A DNA stretch of 8,164 bases, from contig CAMBHM010000061.1 in the NCBI GenBank assembly GCA_945867185.1, positions 1 through 8,164 on the forward strand, written 5' to 3'. The stretch's first letter is position 1, and the number at the start of each line of letters is the position of its first letter. Source of the stretch: Legionella genomosp. 1 (GTDB taxonomy: Bacteria; Pseudomonadota; Gammaproteobacteria; Legionellales; Legionellaceae). The notes beneath the pieces are model-generated. The model saw only the letters and a program-made list of their open reading frames with translations, searched no databases and was not told the origin of the DNA. Position numbers and translations under genes: made by a program. Below are positions 5,692 through 8,164 of the stretch, one piece after another.

Positions 5692-5922
5692 ATGTGGATC
5701 TTCTTAGCTCTTGGACTTGCCCTCTGTGTCATTGGTGGCATGTTATTATTTTCCCCTGAAATCTTGCATCGATTTGATCGACTTTTAAATCGCGTTTTGT
5801 TTGAAGATAAATCATTTTATCAATCACGTGTGTTATTGAGTATCGTTATTATCTTGGGTGGTTTAGTCATGCTCTATACTTATTACCAATATGGTCTCTT
5901 GCTCTCTCCAAAGGCAAAGTAA
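5692..5922 (+). CDS. Small two-span membrane protein, unknown function
   Basis: I do not recognise the family. The 76-residue product has two hydrophobic segments (about 2-21 and 46-65) separated by a charged loop (HRFDRLLNRVLFEDKSF, about 26-42), and ends in a short SPKAK tail: a small inner-membrane hairpin protein. ATG 5692 is chosen because a strong GGAGGAG site (5680-5686) sits five bases before it. A GTG at 5686 in the same frame falls inside that site. A promoter candidate lies just upstream. The gene runs opposite to the msh genes on both sides, and a second small gene starts within two bases of its stop, so the two probably form one transcript. Confidence 0.75.
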   Translation: MWIFLALGLALCVIGGMLLFSPEILHRFDRLLNRVLFEDKSFYQSRVLLSIVIILGGLVMLYTYYQYGLLLSPKAK

Positions 5923-5923
5923 A

Positions 5924-5940
5924 GTGCGTTATCAACGCAC
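5924..5940 (+). promoter_or_regulatory. Perfect 7-bp hairpin over the GTG start of the second small gene
   Basis: GTGCGTT (5924-5930) and AACGCAC (5934-5940) form a perfect stem with an ATC loop. The left arm begins with the proposed GTG start codon. In mRNA this would hide the start, which translation of the gene upstream could open. No U-tract follows, so it is not a typical terminator. A DNA-binding site is the alternative. Confidence 0.5.
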
Positions 5941-6256
5941 GCTCATGTTTTGCAGTCTTCTATTTGGGCTTCTCAATCCTCTGTGTGCTAATGAACTGAC
6001 ACCTCCTCATGAACCTAAAGACAACAGTTTCTTTATTTGTTATGAAAAGAGAGTTCAAAATAATGTGACCAAAGGGCTATTTGGCGCCCATTTTAGAAAA
6101 TACAGATATTTAGGATGCAAGATCAGTAAAAAACCATGCTGTCTTCAGTACCGACATACGCCGCCTCATATCAGATCTCTTCCGCTACAAGAATTTTATT
6201 GGGTCAATAATTATCCAGAGGCGTTGAATGCCTTCTATCGTTGTGCTTATGTTTGA
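5924..6256 (+). CDS. Small exported Cys-rich protein, unknown function
   Basis: I do not recognise the family. From GTG 5924 it has 110 residues: a basic N-terminus (MRYQR), a hydrophobic core to about residue 20 and a likely signal peptidase I site after LCA (22). The Cys lacks the lipobox pattern, so this is not a lipoprotein. The mature part has five cysteines (39, 65, 72, 73, 107) and is basic and rich in Tyr, His and Pro, suggesting a disulfide-bonded periplasmic or secreted protein. The GTG lies two bases after the previous stop, with AAAGG about nine bases before it. ATG 5891 would overlap the upstream gene and spoil the signal peptide, while ATG 5945 would lose the basic N-terminus. 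The stop (TGA, 6254-6256) directly abuts the convergent mshE stop. Confidence 0.65.
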   Translation: MRYQRTLMFCSLLFGLLNPLCANELTPPHEPKDNSFFICYEKRVQNNVTKGLFGAHFRKYRYLGCKISKKPCCLQYRHTPPHIRSLPLQEFYWVNNYPEALNAFYRCAYV

Positions 6257-7978
6257 TCATGCCGCCGATTCACACGTTTGAAATTCTTCATCGAGTTGAC
6301 CTATGACACGAATGGCTTCATAGACAGAAGTCTCCCCTTGCGTGACCAATGTCATCACTTGTTGCGCCATCGGATGATAGGTTGTTGATGCAAGAGCCGC
6401 TTTTGTAAATTCTGCGGCATGATTAGATCTGAGCGCGTTGAGCATGCTAGGATCCAACTCAAGCAACTCGTAAATACCCATTCGTCCCCTGTATCCACTC
6501 TGACTACAATGAGAACACCCTCGACCTTGTCGATAGCTTGCATCCGGTGCTGCTTTCATCGATTCTAGCCAAATCCTCTCAGTTTCATCAGGCGTATGCG
6601 CTTTGGAGCAATGTTTACAAATCTTTCGAATCAGCCGCTGCCCCATAATACCCTTCACAGCAGCCGCAACCATATACCCCTCTGCACCCATATCTATCAA
6701 CCGCATCGCGGAGCTAATAGCGTCATTGGTGTGTAACGTAGCAAGCACAAAATGACCTGTCACTGCAGCGCGCATAGCAATTTTCGCAGTTTCTGTGTCC
6801 CGGATTTCACCCACCATGATCACATCAGGATCTTGCCTTAACATACTGCGCAGAACTCGAGCGAAACTAAGGTCAATTTTGGTATTCACTTGGACTTGAT
6901 TCACCCTATGAATGCGATATTCGACTGGATCTTCGACTGTGATGATCTTACGTTCAGGCGTATTTAGCCTAGATAAAATACTATAAAGAGTTGTGGTCTT
7001 CCCACTCCCTGTCGGACCTGTGATGAGTAACATGCCATAGGGTTTACCATACAACACTTCAATGCGAGAAATCATATCCTGAGGAAGCCCCAGCTGATGC
7101 AAGTCACTGATGGACGAGGTTTGATCAAGTAGCCTCATCACCACGGATTCCCCAAAAGCTGTGGGCATGGTTGAAAGTCTGACGTCGTATGAATGCCCTT
7201 TGAGCACAAAATGAAATCGACCGTCTTGAGGAAGCCGCCGTTCTGAAATATCCAAATTGGCACGCAATTTTAATCGTTGGATCATGGCATTCAATATTCG
7301 TTTATCATCCAAAACATTCTCAGACAATAATCCATCAATACGAAAACGAATGCGTAAGGTTTTTTCATCAGGCTCAATATGAATATCAGAAGCACGAGCT
7401 TGTACCGCATCTTTAAAAAGGGAATTGAGTAATTTCACAACAGGGGCTTGCTCGTCATTTTCTATCGTTTCATCAAAGAGATCGTCAATGCCAACCAACT
7501 CATCTATCATTTCTCCAGAAAGCTCTTTTGCAAAATGAGAGATCTCTTGCGTATGACGATAAATTTTATCGATGATCCCAAGCAAACTGATTTCACTCAC
7601 CACGGCCATCTTAATGGGTTGTTTTAAGATTTTTGAAATGGCATCGAATCCTTGAATATCCAGAGGATCAGCCATCCCTACATGAAGGGCATTCTTCTCT
7701 TTTTCAAGCACAATCGCACGATATCTCCGTGCATACGTCTCAGGTAACAACTGAACCAGGTGAGCATTGATTTCGAAATGATTGAGATCAACATATTCAA
7801 CCTTCAATTGCTCAGCCAAAAACTTCAGTAATTCCTCTTCTTGAATCACCCCCATAGAAATTAAAATTTTACCCAGTTTATCCGCCGTTGTTTTTTGAAT
7901 TTCAATGGCTTTATTGAAGGTCTCTTGATCAATGAGGTTTTTTTCAATCAATAATTCGCCCAATCGGATCCGCTTCAT
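6257..7978 (-). CDS. mshE: MSHA pilus assembly ATPase MshE with c-di-GMP-binding N-terminal domain
   Basis: MshE is the cytoplasmic hexameric ATPase that powers pilus extension. Residue numbers here count from the GTG at 7984. The MshEN domain shows two 24-residue motifs separated by five: RLG...Q (7-30) and KLG...G...Q (36-59). Motif 1 has Asn16 where Gly is usual. In Vibrio cholerae MshE this domain binds c-di-GMP. The ATPase core follows: Walker A GPTGSGKT (323-330), Asp box ITVEDPVEY (348-356), Walker B region QDPDVIMVGEIRD (384-396), His box ATLHTNDA (415-422), and a zinc tetracysteine C456/C459/C490/C493. The start is ambiguous among GTG 7984, ATG 7981 and ATG 7978. AGGGG (7988-7984) is five bases from ATG 7978 and only two from ATG 7981, so 7978 is chosen (573 residues). 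The gene follows mshN with the stop and start regions nearly overlapping, which implies coupling. Confidence 0.92.
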   Translation of the reverse strand: MKRIRLGELLIEKNLIDQETFNKAIEIQKTTADKLGKILISMGVIQEEELLKFLAEQLKVEYVDLNHFEINAHLVQLLPETYARRYRAIVLEKEKNALHVGMADPLDIQGFDAISKILKQPIKMAVVSEISLLGIIDKIYRHTQEISHFAKELSGEMIDELVGIDDLFDETIENDEQAPVVKLLNSLFKDAVQARASDIHIEPDEKTLRIRFRIDGLLSENVLDDKRILNAMIQRLKLRANLDISERRLPQDGRFHFVLKGHSYDVRLSTMPTAFGESVVMRLLDQTSSISDLHQLGLPQDMISRIEVLYGKPYGMLLITGPTGSGKTTTLYSILSRLNTPERKIITVEDPVEYRIHRVNQVQVNTKIDLSFARVLRSMLRQDPDVIMVGEIRDTETAKIAMRAAVTGHFVLATLHTNDAISSAMRLIDMGAEGYMVAAAVKGIMGQRLIRKICKHCSKAHTPDETERIWLESMKAAPDASYRQGRGCSHCSQSGYRGRMGIYELLELDPSMLNALRSNHAAEFTKAALASTTYHPMAQQVMTLVTQGETSVYEAIRVIGQLDEEFQTCESAA

Positions 7979-7980
7979 CA

Positions 7981-8164
7981 TCACCCCTGTAATTTTTTCA
8001 ACCGACGTTCAGCGTAAGCGCGAATATAAGGATCCACATTGTGATTTTGGCTCGCCCGTTGATAGGCCTCCATAGCTTGTTGATTGAAATGCATGTGCTC
8101 CAATGAAAGCCCATATCCCAACCAATATTGACCATTTGAGGGGTCGATCTCTATTAAGGATTTA
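7981..8164 (-). CDS. mshN: TPR-domain protein C-terminus (MshN-like), partial
   Basis: Only the last 60 codons and a TGA stop (7983-7981) lie in the window; the gene runs off the right edge. The visible part reads as one tetratricopeptide-type helix pair (NGQYWLGYGLSLEH, then FNQQAMEAYQRAS) and a basic Arg/Lys-rich end. In MSHA loci mshN, a membrane-anchored TPR protein, lies immediately before mshE, and the tight junction here fits that order. The name rests on context plus the TPR pattern, since no diagnostic N-terminal region is visible. Confidence 0.6.
   Translation of the reverse strand, partial: KSLIEIDPSNGQYWLGYGLSLEHMHFNQQAMEAYQRASQNHNVDPYIRAYAERRLKKLQG

Noticed and set aside
1..8164. 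CRISPR array, tRNA or rRNA gene
   Set aside because: I saw no regularly spaced short repeats and no tRNA or rRNA signature on either strand.

Overview
The window looks like chromosome from a moderately AT-rich gammaproteobacterium. The best lineage clue is the minus-strand run in the right half. In transcription order it reads: the end of a TPR protein (mshN-like), an MshE-type ATPase, an MshG/PilC-type inner-membrane protein and a small single-membrane-span protein in the mshF position. This is the mshN-E-G-F order of mannose-sensitive haemagglutinin (MSHA) type IV pilus loci in Vibrio and Shewanella. The unknown coiled-coil, low-complexity protein in the middle would fit a host-associated relative such as the Legionellales, but that is only an inference.

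Layout. 1-437: no intact gene; a candidate promoter, then a cold-shock-domain remnant (291-371). 438-1598 (+): membrane-anchored PAS-GGDEF diguanylate cyclase. 1519-1661 and 3777-3917: two direct copies, about 95% identical, of a ~142-bp repeat. Between them lies a ~2.1-kb segment with an unrecognised 390-residue coiled-coil/tandem-repeat protein (1860-3032, +) and queD (3379-3738, +), separated by ~345 bp with no recognised gene. 3831-4325 (-): mshF-like gene whose last 28 codons lie in repeat copy 2. 4322-5551 (-): mshG. 5552-5691: divergent candidate promoters. 5692-6256 (+): two small genes, a two-span membrane peptide and a Cys-rich exported protein, inserted antisense between mshG and mshE. 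6257-7978 (-): mshE. 7981 to the window edge (-): the mshN-like 3' end.

How it fits together. MshE carries an N-terminal MshEN tandem motif of the kind that binds cyclic di-GMP, and a diguanylate cyclase sits nearby, so a local c-di-GMP-to-pilus link is plausible. The pilus locus itself has been rearranged. The mshE-mshG junction is split by an opposite-strand gene pair. The expected downstream pilin genes (mshB/A/C/D) are absent. The mshF 3' end runs into a repeat whose other copy forms the 3' end of the cyclase gene. The main point of interest is this duplicated repeat, which bounds a cargo segment and donates C-termini to genes on both strands.
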